NCBI RefSeq assembly: GCF_947501385.1
Contig: NZ_CANMVP010000001.1
Coordinates: forward strand, 1-64,000
Direction of reading: 5' to 3'
DNA length: 64,000 bases
DNA from: an uncultured Polaribacter sp.
GTDB taxonomy: Bacteria > Bacteroidota > Bacteroidia > Flavobacteriales > Flavobacteriaceae
A program made the position numbers and the translations under genes. This document shows, one piece after another, positions 7,208 through 15,194 of this stretch. Under the pieces are notes generated by a model. The model saw only the letters and a list, made by a program, of their open reading frames with translations. It had not been told where the DNA came from and made no database searches. Positions within the stretch are counted from its first letter, which is position 1. Each line of letters starts with the position of its first letter.

Positions 7208-7933
7208 ATGAAAGTAGCTCAAAAAATAGAAAAGCAAATTACCAAGTTAAAAGAAGGTACCACTTTCAAGTACCAGCAACTTTCTATTGAATCAAACGAA
7301 TATAGTGCAGCTACAAAAGCAATTGAACGTTTAATTGAGAAAGAAATCATCAAAAGAGTTTCTACAGGTGTATTCTACAAACCTAAACAAACCATTTTTG
7401 GAGAGTTAAAACCTAATGAAGAAGAGTTATTGAAACCTTATTTATTCCAAAACAACAAAAGAATTGCCTACATCACAGGTATTTCCTTATACAACAGAAT
7501 GGGTTTAACAACTCAAGTACCAAGAAATATAAAAATTGCAAGTAGAGATAAACGAATAACAGTATCAGTTGGAAATATTAAAGGAAAGCCAGTAAAAAGT
7601 TATGTAGATGTGACAGATAAAAATTACGTTCTACTAGAAATTTTAGACGCTCTCAAAGATTTTAAAAAAATCCCCGATTTAGATAAAAAATCAGGTATTA
7701 AAATTATTTCCAATCAACTAAAAAAACTAACCTTAAAAGAAGTAAAACAACTTATTGATTGTGCCTTATATTATCCACCTAGAGTGAGGGCTTTTTTGGG
7801 TTCTTTGTTGGAAAAAATAAACTTTTCCATTGAACTACAAACATTAAAAAAGAGTCTAAATCCACTTTCTGAATACAATTATGGAATTGATAAAAAAGCA
7901 CTATCAACCATAACCAATTGGAATATTAAATGA
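7208..7933 (+). CDS. DUF6088-family protein, AbiEi-like type IV antitoxin
   Basis: The 241-aa protein has an N-terminal winged-helix region (KEGTTFKYQQL, AATKAIERLIEKEIIKRVSTGVFYKP) followed by the AbiEi-like middle (YITGISLYNRMGLTTQVPRNIKIAS). This fits the DUF6088 group of type IV antitoxins. In the AbiE system the antitoxin represses its operon and counters a nucleotidyltransferase toxin. The stop codon overlaps the ATG of the next frame (ATGA), whose product matches an AbiEii N-terminus but is cut short. The antitoxin gene looks intact and has its own promoter and operator, yet its partner is lost. Confidence 0.8.
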   Translation: MKVAQKIEKQITKLKEGTTFKYQQLSIESNEYSAATKAIERLIEKEIIKRVSTGVFYKPKQTIFGELKPNEEELLKPYLFQNNKRIAYITGISLYNRMGLTTQVPRNIKIASRDKRITVSVGNIKGKPVKSYVDVTDKNYVLLEILDALKDFKKIPDLDKKSGIKIISNQLKKLTLKEVKQLIDCALYYPPRVRAFLGSLLEKINFSIELQTLKKSLNPLSEYNYGIDKKALSTITNWNIK

Positions 7934-8037
7934 AGCTACACAAAAACAAAGAACTATTCCAGGATGCGATAACTGCAACTTCTCAACAAAAAGGAATTCC
8001 AGAAATCTATATGTTTACAATTTTATTTCTTCACTAA
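7930..8037 (+). pseudogene. Truncated AbiEii-like nucleotidyltransferase toxin
   Basis: The frame starts at an ATG overlapping the antitoxin stop. It encodes only 35 aa; residues 1-28 (MKLHKNKELFQDAI, QQKGIPEIYM) match the start of AbiEii/AbiGii-type nucleotidyltransferases. After about 8013 the sequence becomes unrelated (FTILFLH) and collides with the 3' end of the convergent coupling-protein gene. The catalytic nucleotidyltransferase residues are missing. A deletion or insertion of the conjugative element probably removed the rest. Confidence 0.7.
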
Positions 8038-10026
8038 ATGTGCTAAACTCGGGTCGTTTTGTATCCGATCTATTTCTGACAAAATGATATTTTCAACATC
8101 CACTTTAATTTGTCGGTAGTTGGCATTCATTTCTTCTTCCATCCTATCGTTGCCATTTTTATCTACAAAAGAAATGATCTCAGGAATGGGCTTGTATTTT
8201 TTAGTTTCGGCAGACACGTTTTCATTGTTTATTACAATTTCAGCATGAAAAATCTTTTGTTCAATACGCTCCTCAAAATTATCCGATACGGCTCCTACAA
8301 ACATTCCTTGTGTAAGATTGGCTATTTTAGAGGCAGGAATCAAACTATCCAATTGGGTAGCAATAGAGGTCGATGTATCCTGTCTGTTAATCGTCATAGA
8401 CTGTCGTTTTTGCAATACTTTACCAAAACGTTCCGACAATGTTTTAGCAGTATCACCCACTACCTGACCACTAAAAATATTTCCAACTGTATTTTGAATT
8501 ACTTTACTTTCCTTATCCCCATAATCACGGGTCAGTTGCGAATAATCTTGAAACCCCAAACAGACGGCTACCTTATTACTCCGAGCTGTGGCAATCAAAT
8601 TATCCAATCCCCGAAAATAAATGGTGGGTAATTCATCAATAATCACTGAAGATTTAAGTTGCCCTTTTTTATTGATGAGTTTAACAATACGACTATTGTA
8701 TAAACCTAAAGCTGCCGAATAGATGTTTTGTCGGTCTGGATTGTTCCCTACACATAAAATTTTAGGAGCTACTGGATTGTTGATGTCTAAACTAAAATCA
8801 TTTCCCGTCATTACCCAATACAAGGCAGGTGAAATCATTCTTGACAACGGGATTTTAGCACTGGCAATCTGCCCCTGCAATTGGTCTTGTGCGCCACTTT
8901 GCCAAGCATCCATAAAAGGCGACAAATAGTTTTCCAATTCAGGATAGCTTGTTAAAATGGTAAATACATCTGCATATTTTTTATTCAAAAATTCAATGGC
9001 ATGCGGAAATGTACAATACCTTCCATTTTCATAGATTTTTAAATACCAAATGATTGAGGCTAATAAAATAATTGGGCTTTCTACAAAGAAATCTCCCTGT
9101 TTTTGAATCCATGTCTTATTAAGATTCAACATAATGGTATAAGCACTTTCATAAGCATCCGAGATATCCGTCATAAATGCTGGATCAATAGGATTACATC
9201 GGTGACTTTTTCGAGGATCGTCAAAATTAATTACATAAAATTTAGGGGGAATTTTGTACTTATCGGCATGCTTTAACAAATGATTATAAGCTACGGTAGA
9301 AAGGTCATCAAACTTAAAATCGTAGATATACATCGCAAACCCTTTTTCAATTTGCTGTTTGATAAAATTATTAATCACGGCATAGGATTTTCCCGAGCCA
9401 GGAGTTCCCAACACCATCGTTGCCCGAAATGGATTGACAATATTGATCCATCCCCTATTCCATCTCTTTTGGTAATAGAATCGTGTAGGCAGGTTGACCG
9501 AATATTCATTTTCTAGCAAACGAGTTTCTTGCATAAAACTTTCGTTTTCGATATTGAAAACATCGTCCATCAAATTATTATTTAGCAATCGGCTCATCCA
9601 AACACCGCCCAAAAGCAACGAAATATATCCAACAGACATGCTTGAAATGTATAAAATAGCAATCTTCATTTTAGATAACGAAGCGGCTAATAGCCAAAAA
9701 TTGAAAAAGAAAAACAGCACTCCTACTATAAAGGCAATACTAATTTTAGTCCCTGTTATTTTTTCATTTTTGATTCCTTTTGTACCCAAACAGGATAAAC
9801 CGAGAAAGACAACAGCAAATAATTTTGTCCATAGCAAAGATGAAAACAACCCTGTAGTTCGTTGAAAGTTCCATAGTATTTTATCTACGATAGTTACGGT
9901 AAATTTCCATTCTGTAAACGCCTCATAACAAAACCAATAACAATGAATCACAACAAACAAAATACTAATCGCTCGCATAAATTCCATTATTTTGGCGAGT
10001 CCTCTTAAATCATCTTCGTTTTGCAT
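8023..10026 (-). CDS. mobC: Type IV coupling protein of the conjugative element (MobC/TraG-like)
   Basis: With the start at the ATG at 10026, the product is about 667 aa; a longer frame upstream overlaps the relaxase gene. It has several N-terminal membrane helices (about 15-165), a Walker A motif LGTPGSGKSYAV near 206-217, a Walker B-like SSVIIDELPT and the TraD/TraG motif NKVAVCLGFQDYSQL. It is the hexameric ATPase that brings relaxase-bound DNA to the mating channel. It ends the minus-strand mobilisation operon, overlapping the relaxase end by 17 bp. Its 3' end abuts the truncated toxin, so the element is rearranged at this side. Confidence 0.88.
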   Translation of the reverse strand: MQNEDDLRGLAKIMEFMRAISILFVVIHCYWFCYEAFTEWKFTVTIVDKILWNFQRTTGLFSSLLWTKLFAVVFLGLSCLGTKGIKNEKITGTKISIAFIVGVLFFFFNFWLLAASLSKMKIAILYISSMSVGYISLLLGGVWMSRLLNNNLMDDVFNIENESFMQETRLLENEYSVNLPTRFYYQKRWNRGWINIVNPFRATMVLGTPGSGKSYAVINNFIKQQIEKGFAMYIYDFKFDDLSTVAYNHLLKHADKYKIPPKFYVINFDDPRKSHRCNPIDPAFMTDISDAYESAYTIMLNLNKTWIQKQGDFFVESPIILLASIIWYLKIYENGRYCTFPHAIEFLNKKYADVFTILTSYPELENYLSPFMDAWQSGAQDQLQGQIASAKIPLSRMISPALYWVMTGNDFSLDINNPVAPKILCVGNNPDRQNIYSAALGLYNSRIVKLINKKGQLKSSVIIDELPTIYFRGLDNLIATARSNKVAVCLGFQDYSQLTRDYGDKESKVIQNTVGNIFSGQVVGDTAKTLSERFGKVLQKRQSMTINRQDTSTSIATQLDSLIPASKIANLTQGMFVGAVSDNFEERIEQKIFHAEIVINNENVSAETKKYKPIPEIISFVDKNGNDRMEEEMNANYRQIKVDVENIILSEIDRIQNDPSLAHLVKK

Positions 10027-11254
10027 TTTTCTTCTTTTTCCGTTTCTTTTTGATGATATCCTCATCATTTTCTAAAGGAATATCCATCGGCAGTAAACTC
10101 AAGGCTTCCCAAGAATGTGCATTAGAGAAGCTGTCTGCTTCTGCGATCGGTTCCTCTTGTATAAGTTCTGTTGGAGGGTCTTTTATATTATCAGCAATCA
10201 GAATTGGGGATTCTCCTTCCTTCCACCAACGATGAAACACATTGGCTGAAAAAGCTTTGCCCAACCGGGAACCATTAAGTACTGTTTTTGAGGCATGATC
10301 TATAAAACTTACGCCATAAATTCTTCCTTTATCATTTTCTCGAACAAAAAGCGATACTTTATGCTCCTGCAAATAGCTTCTAAAATCGGCTTGTGTTTGA
10401 GCATTTTGTATGGCCTGAGTGACCAACCCACGAAGTCGTTTTTGTGGTTTGTGTTGCTGAACAAAGATTTTCGATTTTTCCATTTTTCGGTGCACATCAG
10501 CTAAACTCACAGGTTGTGGGAATCGTGATGATGGTAACGGGTGGCTTCCCTTTTTACCCAAATCATCGATAGCAAAATACACCAACCCTTTTTTTTCTTT
10601 TCCGTGAATTTCACCTCTCACTTCCTGTGCAGTAACATTAAAAAAAGACAATAGGGCTTTGTATTCACCAAATGTTTGAAAATGGTAATACTCATTCACA
10701 AAGGTTAGCACAGAAGCAATTTGTCGTTTCAGATTAGCCTGTGTAATATCCACTTTTTGTAAAGGAATTGCTTCTTTCTTTTTTGAAGCTACCGCAGGAG
10801 ATAAATCAAATTGTTTTTCTAATGCTCGGCAAACTTTCATAGAACGCCTTTTCTCGAAACTGTCCGAGATTCGTTTTCCTGTTTCATCGACACAAACCGA
10901 AACAATATGAATGTGAGCACGGTCAATATCCGTATGTTTAAAGACCACATAGGGCTGATTCCTATATCCCATTTCGTTCATATAATTTTCTGATAGCTGT
11001 TGAAATAACTCATCTGAAACTTCATCTTTTGGACTAGGATTTAAGGAGATGTGTAGTATTGGTTTTTCGGTACGTTTATTAGCGATGAGATACGGTTTAA
11101 AAGATTGTTCTAATAAGGAAATGGTAAACCTTTCACCCAAGGGTTCAATCATCTTATGGCCATGTAAAATGTTGCCTTTACCCTTTTCTACCTTTTTATG
11201 ATTGTAAATCAATGCTCCTATCAGGTTATTTCCACGTCCTATTTTTGCAACCAT
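10010..11254 (-). CDS. mobB: MobB-type relaxase (MOBP family)
   Basis: The 414-aa protein has the relaxase/mobilisation nuclease fold: MVAKIGRGNNLIGALIYN at the N-terminus, and the histidine motif HTDIDRAHIHIV with His107, His114 and His116 as metal ligands. The catalytic Tyr is probably near the N-terminus (Tyr17). It should nick the origin of transfer and lead the strand into the recipient. The C-terminal tail is very basic (KKKRKKKKNAKRR). It overlaps mobA by 16 bp and the coupling-protein gene by 17 bp, so the three are translated together. Confidence 0.88.
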   Translation of the reverse strand: MVAKIGRGNNLIGALIYNHKKVEKGKGNILHGHKMIEPLGERFTISLLEQSFKPYLIANKRTEKPILHISLNPSPKDEVSDELFQQLSENYMNEMGYRNQPYVVFKHTDIDRAHIHIVSVCVDETGKRISDSFEKRRSMKVCRALEKQFDLSPAVASKKKEAIPLQKVDITQANLKRQIASVLTFVNEYYHFQTFGEYKALLSFFNVTAQEVRGEIHGKEKKGLVYFAIDDLGKKGSHPLPSSRFPQPVSLADVHRKMEKSKIFVQQHKPQKRLRGLVTQAIQNAQTQADFRSYLQEHKVSLFVRENDKGRIYGVSFIDHASKTVLNGSRLGKAFSANVFHRWWKEGESPILIADNIKDPPTELIQEEPIAEADSFSNAHSWEALSLLPMDIPLENDEDIIKKKRKKKKNAKRR

Positions 11255-11658
11255 TTTTCTTTAAATTTTTGGGTGAGGTGCGTAATTTCTTTGGACACCA
11301 TAATGAGTTCTATGGTGAGTTTTTCCAACTTTAAAAGTAAAAACTGTGCTTTTTTTTCAGTAAATGTTGTGTGCAATGCTTTGACCGTTTGATTATAGTT
11401 TACACCAATAGCTCTAAATTGAGCATAAAACGAGGTCAATCGCATATAATAATCATGTGTTGATTTGTCGATTTTCACCACTTTAATTTCCTTTTCAAAG
11501 ACTATTGCACGGATAAATTTGGCTTTGGTATCCAGTCCAGATGCCTCAAATTGTTTTAAAAACTCGGCATTTTCTGTTGCATTTAATCGAAACACATAGC
11601 GGTATGCTAGCGGGTTTTCTTTGGGTTTTCGTCCTTTTTTGGTGTTTTCTTTCTTCAT
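11239..11658 (-). CDS. mobA: MobA-like relaxosome accessory protein
   Basis: The 139-aa basic protein has an N-terminal ribbon-helix-helix-like segment (YRYVFRLNATENAEFLKQFEASGLDTKAKFIRAIVF) and a C-terminal helical region (NYNQTVKALHTTFTEKKAQFLLLKLEKLTIEL), as in the Bacteroidetes MobA/BmgA accessory proteins. These bind the origin of transfer and help the relaxase. It is the first gene of the mobilisation operon and lies next to the hairpin-rich intergenic region, the expected place for oriT. Confidence 0.8.
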   Translation of the reverse strand: MKKENTKKGRKPKENPLAYRYVFRLNATENAEFLKQFEASGLDTKAKFIRAIVFEKEIKVVKIDKSTHDYYMRLTSFYAQFRAIGVNYNQTVKALHTTFTEKKAQFLLLKLEKLTIELIMVSKEITHLTQKFKEKWLQK

Positions 11659-11739
11659 TTTAGATCGTTTTATTGTAAAAATTCCAATTCGTCTTTTCCA
11701 AAAATCCTCGACTTCGGAGGGATTTTAAACTCCGTAGGA

Positions 11740-11852
11740 CAAGTTTGTAATGAGCGGCACAAAATGCATTTTGAGGCACGCATTACACAACTTGCTCTGT
11801 TCTGCTGAACAGTTTTTAAATTGATTTTTTTGTTGTGATGGGACATCACAAC
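11740..11852. other. Candidate origin of transfer with three hairpins
   Basis: Three inverted repeats lie within 113 bp upstream of mobA. The first is an imperfect pair (11740-11794; CAAGTT/AACTTG ends, TGTAATG/CATTACA) around the 12-bp palindrome AAAATGCATTTT. The second is CTGTTC-TGCT-GAACAG (11797-11812). The third is GTTGTGATG-GGA-CATCACAAC (11832-11852), perfect over 9 bp. An origin of transfer is expected beside mobA between the divergent mob and tra operons. The nick site cannot be placed from the sequence. The rest of the mob-traA gap (to 12240) holds the repeat array listed next. Confidence 0.5.
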
Positions 11853-11999
11853 TCTGAGATCTTATCACTACAAAGTAAAAGCGAAAAAATGAATGTAACA
11901 CTACAATAACCAGTGACAAAAGGCGTCTTTTGAAGCCATAAAACGTCATAAAGTGGAGTCCCTAAAAAATAAGTTAAAAGTGTTGTTTTTTTGATGTGT

Positions 12000-12200
12000 G
12001 GAACGTCAGCACGTTCCAACGTACCGATGTTCTAACGCATAAATACATGAGCGTAACGATGCATATGCAAAAGAACAGACGTGTATATGTTCTAGCGTAC
12101 CAAAGTACAAGCGCATCGAGGCACGTACGTACTTGCGTTCTAGCACACGGATATATAAACAAACCTATGTACACTAGCACCGACATGCGGACGTACAAAC
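12000..12200. promoter_or_regulatory. ACGT-rich degenerate repeat array upstream of traA
   Basis: About 200 bp just upstream of the ParA-like gene is a dense run of short motifs built on ACGT, GTAC and GCAT in alternating purine-pyrimidine steps. It begins with the hairpin GGAACGT-CAGC-ACGTTCC (12000-12017). The motif ATGTTCTARCGYA recurs at 12027 and 12087, with a related GCGTTCTAGCACAC at 12135. The base composition differs sharply from the AT-rich flanks. It is a candidate operator or centromere-like site for the ParA-like protein; this role is an inference. Long open frames on both strands here are by-products of the repeats. Confidence 0.5.
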
Positions 12201-12240
12201 AGATCTACGAACAAACCTGTAAACAGTAAAAATTTATTCA

Positions 12241-13044
12241 ATGAAAAAAGAACCTTTAAAAATCAGTTTTTCCTCTCAAAAAGGAGGTGTAGGCAAAAGT
12301 GCCATTACGATATTAACCGCAAGTATTTTGCATTACAAAATGGGCTATCAAGTGGTACTTTTTGATTGTGATTATCCACAACTGAGTATCGTAAAGCAAC
12401 GTGAACGAGAGCTAAAAGTAGTTATGGAACATGACCATTACAAACGGATGGCACATACTCAATTTTCTCATTTAAACAAAAAAGCATATCCTGTTATTCC
12501 ATGCCATGCAGATACCGCTCTACAAGAAGCAGAACGGTTTTTAAAAGAAAGTCCCATATCCTATGACATCGCTTTTTTTGATTTGCCTGGAACGGTAAAT
12601 TCATCGGGAATATTACAAACACTCATGGGAATGGATGTTATTTTTTCGCCAATGACAGCCGATAGGTTGGTGATGGAAAGCACTTTGTCTTTTTATCAAG
12701 TAATCTCCGAGCTATTTAAAAAACAACCCAATAATAAAGGGTTGTATCTATTCTGGAATATGGTGGATGGACGAGAAAAATCGCCCCTCTACAAGATGTA
12801 TGAAAAGGTAATCAGTCAATTAGATTTACATCTGATGCAACACTATTTTTCAGATAGCAAACGTTTCCGTAAAGAACTCTTGGAAATTGGTAACGGATTG
12901 GTATTTCGCGCTACTTTATTTCCCCCTCATCATCGATTGATTAAACATGCTCGATTGGACATTTTTATCGATGAATTTTTACATCTCTTACATCATAGCA
13001 ATGAAAAAGATAAAAGGTTAGAAAAAGGCAAAATTGATGTATGA
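12241..13044 (+). CDS. traA: ParA-family ATPase, conjugal transfer protein TraA
   Basis: The 267-aa protein has the deviant Walker A motif QKGGVGKSAIT (residues 13-23) and a following VVLFDCDYPQLS (Walker A' type), as in ParA/Soj/MinD ATPases. A ParA-like TraA opens the transfer operon of Bacteroidetes conjugative elements. It may partition the excised circle or regulate transfer. It starts right after the ACGT-rich array and is followed by a small gene after 72 bp. The length is typical. Confidence 0.85.
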   Translation: MKKEPLKISFSSQKGGVGKSAITILTASILHYKMGYQVVLFDCDYPQLSIVKQRERELKVVMEHDHYKRMAHTQFSHLNKKAYPVIPCHADTALQEAERFLKESPISYDIAFFDLPGTVNSSGILQTLMGMDVIFSPMTADRLVMESTLSFYQVISELFKKQPNNKGLYLFWNMVDGREKSPLYKMYEKVISQLDLHLMQHYFSDSKRFRKELLEIGNGLVFRATLFPPHHRLIKHARLDIFIDEFLHLLHHSNEKDKRLEKGKIDV

Positions 13045-13116
13045 CAAAACCATCCTAAAGCAGTATGCTTTGCCTATAAAATAGATTTTTTTACCATTTT
13101 TTCAGATTGGAACAGT

Positions 13117-13269
13117 ATGAATGCAGCACAATTTTTGAAAAATCTATTTGAAGGAAAATCAGCTACTAGCATAGGAGAAGCTTGGAAAGAAGCTAAAAAA
13201 AAAGTGAGAAGCAACAAAGAAAAATTAACCACAAAACAACAAACTCGTAAGAGCCAAAAAACTTTATAG
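13117..13269 (+). CDS. Small basic protein of the transfer operon
   Basis: An ATG at 13117 opens a 50-aa frame (MNAAQFLKNLFEGKSATSIGE..., ending RKSQKTL) that stops 3 bp before the next gene. It is Lys/Gln-rich and has no membrane segment. The tight spacing between TraA and the DUF3408 gene and the coding-like composition support a real gene. I do not recognise a family; small proteins occur at this place in related elements. Function unknown. Confidence 0.5.
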   Translation: MNAAQFLKNLFEGKSATSIGEAWKEAKKKVRSNKEKLTTKQQTRKSQKTL

Positions 13270-13272
13270 AAA

Positions 13273-13668
13273 ATGAAGAAAAAAGAAGCACCCATCAACG
13301 AAGATAAACTAATGGAGATGATGTCACATTCATTTTCAGAAGACCGAGCGTTGCCTGAAATGAGAGAAACAGCACCCAAAAAGAAAAACCTGAAATCTAA
13401 AGAAAAATTAGCTATCAGTTTAGTGGCAAAAAAACAAACGTCATTTCAAGAATTATTTTTACAAAAAAGCGATTTAACGGCTCGTAATGGAAAGTCTATT
13501 TCCATCCGAAAAGAATTTCACCAACGATTACTCCGAATAACGCAAGTAATTGGTGATAATCAAATACCTATTTCAGGCTATCTCGATAAAATTTTAGAAC
13601 ATCATTTTAGGGAATTTGAAACCGATATTAAAAAACAGTTTAAAGATAAATACAAACCTATTTTATAA
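13273..13668 (+). CDS. DUF3408 conjugal transfer protein (TraB-like)
   Basis: The 131-aa protein has a variable charged N-terminus and a conserved C-terminal half (SIRKEFHQRLLRITQVIGDNQIPISGYLDKILEHHF), which is the DUF3408 signature in Bacteroidetes conjugative elements. The C-terminal part resembles a ribbon-helix-helix fold, so DNA binding is possible. It starts 3 bp after the small gene and is followed after 12 bp by the TraD-like gene. Its mechanistic role in transfer is not established. Confidence 0.78.
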   Translation: MKKKEAPINEDKLMEMMSHSFSEDRALPEMRETAPKKKNLKSKEKLAISLVAKKQTSFQELFLQKSDLTARNGKSISIRKEFHQRLLRITQVIGDNQIPISGYLDKILEHHFREFETDIKKQFKDKYKPIL

Positions 13669-13680
13669 AAAGCAACTATT

Positions 13681-14262
13681 ATGGAAATGTTGTTACAATT
13701 TATTATTTTATTGTTATTACTCATTTTATGGATTGACCGTTTTCGTTTTAAAAAAGCACGAAAAAATACACCTAAAAAAACAAAACGTACAAAAAAGAGT
13801 ATTCAAATTATGGGGAAAAGTAAAGTCGCTTTAAATAAAGTGGAAACTGTAATACAATTTGATGAGGTGGTAGAAAAGAAAGCCAATAAAGCAATACCTA
13901 CAGCTAAGTTAGATACCATTTTTAATTCGCCAAAAATGGAAACTTTTATCAATCCAGTAGAATTGTTAGAAGAGGAAGAAGAATTAAAAACTAATTTTTC
14001 TGTAAAAAATGATACTGATTTTGCCACAGGTTTGAGTTTTGAAGAATTGCAAAAAATACCAGCGCTATTAACTCAAGAAGAACCAACGCCTGATACATTA
14101 CCTCTAGCCGTAAAAATTGCGGATACAGCATTGTTAGAAATGCTAAACAAATTAATTCCAGAAGCACAAGAACGTGTTTCAGAATTATTGGACAAGCACC
14201 TGGCTATCCGACCAACGATCAAGAAGGATTGGCGTGATTTTGATATTCAAGAGTTTGTATGA
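13681..14262 (+). CDS. TraD-like conjugal transfer protein
   Basis: The 193-aa protein has one N-terminal membrane helix (about residues 3-18), a basic stretch (KKARKNTPKKTKRTKKS), then an acidic middle and a helical C-terminus (EMLNKLIPEAQERVSELLDKHL). Its position after the DUF3408 gene and before traE fits the gene usually called traD in these elements. No catalytic motif is visible. The 293 bp between its stop and traE hold no supportable gene on either strand. Confidence 0.6.
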   Translation: MEMLLQFIILLLLLILWIDRFRFKKARKNTPKKTKRTKKSIQIMGKSKVALNKVETVIQFDEVVEKKANKAIPTAKLDTIFNSPKMETFINPVELLEEEEELKTNFSVKNDTDFATGLSFEELQKIPALLTQEEPTPDTLPLAVKIADTALLEMLNKLIPEAQERVSELLDKHLAIRPTIKKDWRDFDIQEFV

Positions 14263-14555
14263 AACAAACATAAAAATCAATATCACATCCTTTAAAATAT
14301 CCAAACCCTACCCTCCCAAAGCCAACGAAAGCCATAAAGTTTATATTCTAAAAAGGCTTTCTTACTCTCGCTACATTCGTGTAAAACAAGCTAAAAAAAA
14401 GCTTAAAACATATAAGAATGATAGAAAAACACTTTATACAACAGCATTTCAAGTATGGATAAGTTCCATCACTATCAACGGCAATTATTTGAGCACAAAA
14501 ATAAAAAGGTTCAGACACTTCATAGCATTCAATTCATTAAAAAATCATCAAAAAA

Positions 14556-14864
14556 ATGAAAACAAAAATTTATAAAAAAATAGCCTTTTGTATCCTATAC
14601 TTTTTAATATATGGTATTGGAGCATATGCACAAGACGGCGCAGGAGGTATTAATGAAGCCACTCGAATGGTTACCTCCTACTTTGACCCAGCCACCAAGC
14701 TCATTTACGCTATAGGTGCAGTGGTGGGTTTAATCGGAGGCGTAAAAGTCTATAACAAATTTTCATCAGGAGATCCAGATACTTCTAAAACCGCAGCTTC
14801 GTGGTTTGGGGCATGTATCTTCTTGATTGTATCGGCAACCATTTTACGTTCCTTTTTCTTATAG
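14556..14864 (+). CDS. traE: Conjugative transposon protein TraE (DUF4134)
   Basis: The 102-aa protein has a signal-like N-terminus (ending GAYAQ), the sequence GAGGINEATRMVTSYFDPATKLIYAIGAVVGLIGGVKVYNKF and a second hydrophobic helix near the C-terminus. This is the DUF4134 pattern and resembles VirB2-type pilin-like small membrane proteins. It is followed 3 bp later by traF. It probably forms a membrane part of the mating channel. Confidence 0.9.
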   Translation: MKTKIYKKIAFCILYFLIYGIGAYAQDGAGGINEATRMVTSYFDPATKLIYAIGAVVGLIGGVKVYNKFSSGDPDTSKTAASWFGACIFLIVSATILRSFFL

Positions 14865-14867
14865 ATT

Positions 14868-15194
14868 ATGGCAGCATTTCAAATTAATAAAGGCATCGGG
14901 CGTACCGTAGAATTTAAAGGTTTAAAGGCACAATATCTGTTTATTTTTGCAGGCGGATTACTCGGTCTTTTTATTGCGGTTGTCATATTGTATATGATTG
15001 GTATCAATCCATATGTATGCTTAACACTAGGATTAGGTAGCGGTGGTTTTCTGATATTGAAAACGTTTGCTATCAACAATGCCTATGGTGAACATGGTTT
15101 GATGAAGCGTTCGGCACAAAAAAGCCATCCACGATTTATTACCCGTCATCGCGCAGTGCGTTCGATTATCAACACTCAAAATCAAGACCGATGA
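14868..15194 (+). CDS. traF: Conjugative transposon protein TraF (DUF4133)
   Basis: The 108-aa protein carries INKGIGRTVEFKGLKAQYL, then two close membrane helices (about 25-70) and a short polar tail. This is the DUF4133 family, a VirB3-like inner-membrane piece. Its stop overlaps the traG start by 4 bp (ATGA), as VirB3 and VirB4 partners are often coupled. Confident from sequence and order. Confidence 0.9.
   Translation: MAAFQINKGIGRTVEFKGLKAQYLFIFAGGLLGLFIAVVILYMIGINPYVCLTLGLGSGGFLILKTFAINNAYGEHGLMKRSAQKSHPRFITRHRAVRSIINTQNQDR

Noticed and set aside
11974..12229. Overlapping 74-77 codon open frames on both strands upstream of traA
   Set aside because: They follow from the repetitive, GC-richer array; their amino-acid pattern repeats with the DNA motif and they have no start signal.
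14174..14575. 133-codon frame between the TraD-like gene and traE
   Set aside because: It overlaps both neighbours in another frame, its composition is not protein-like and no family is recognised.
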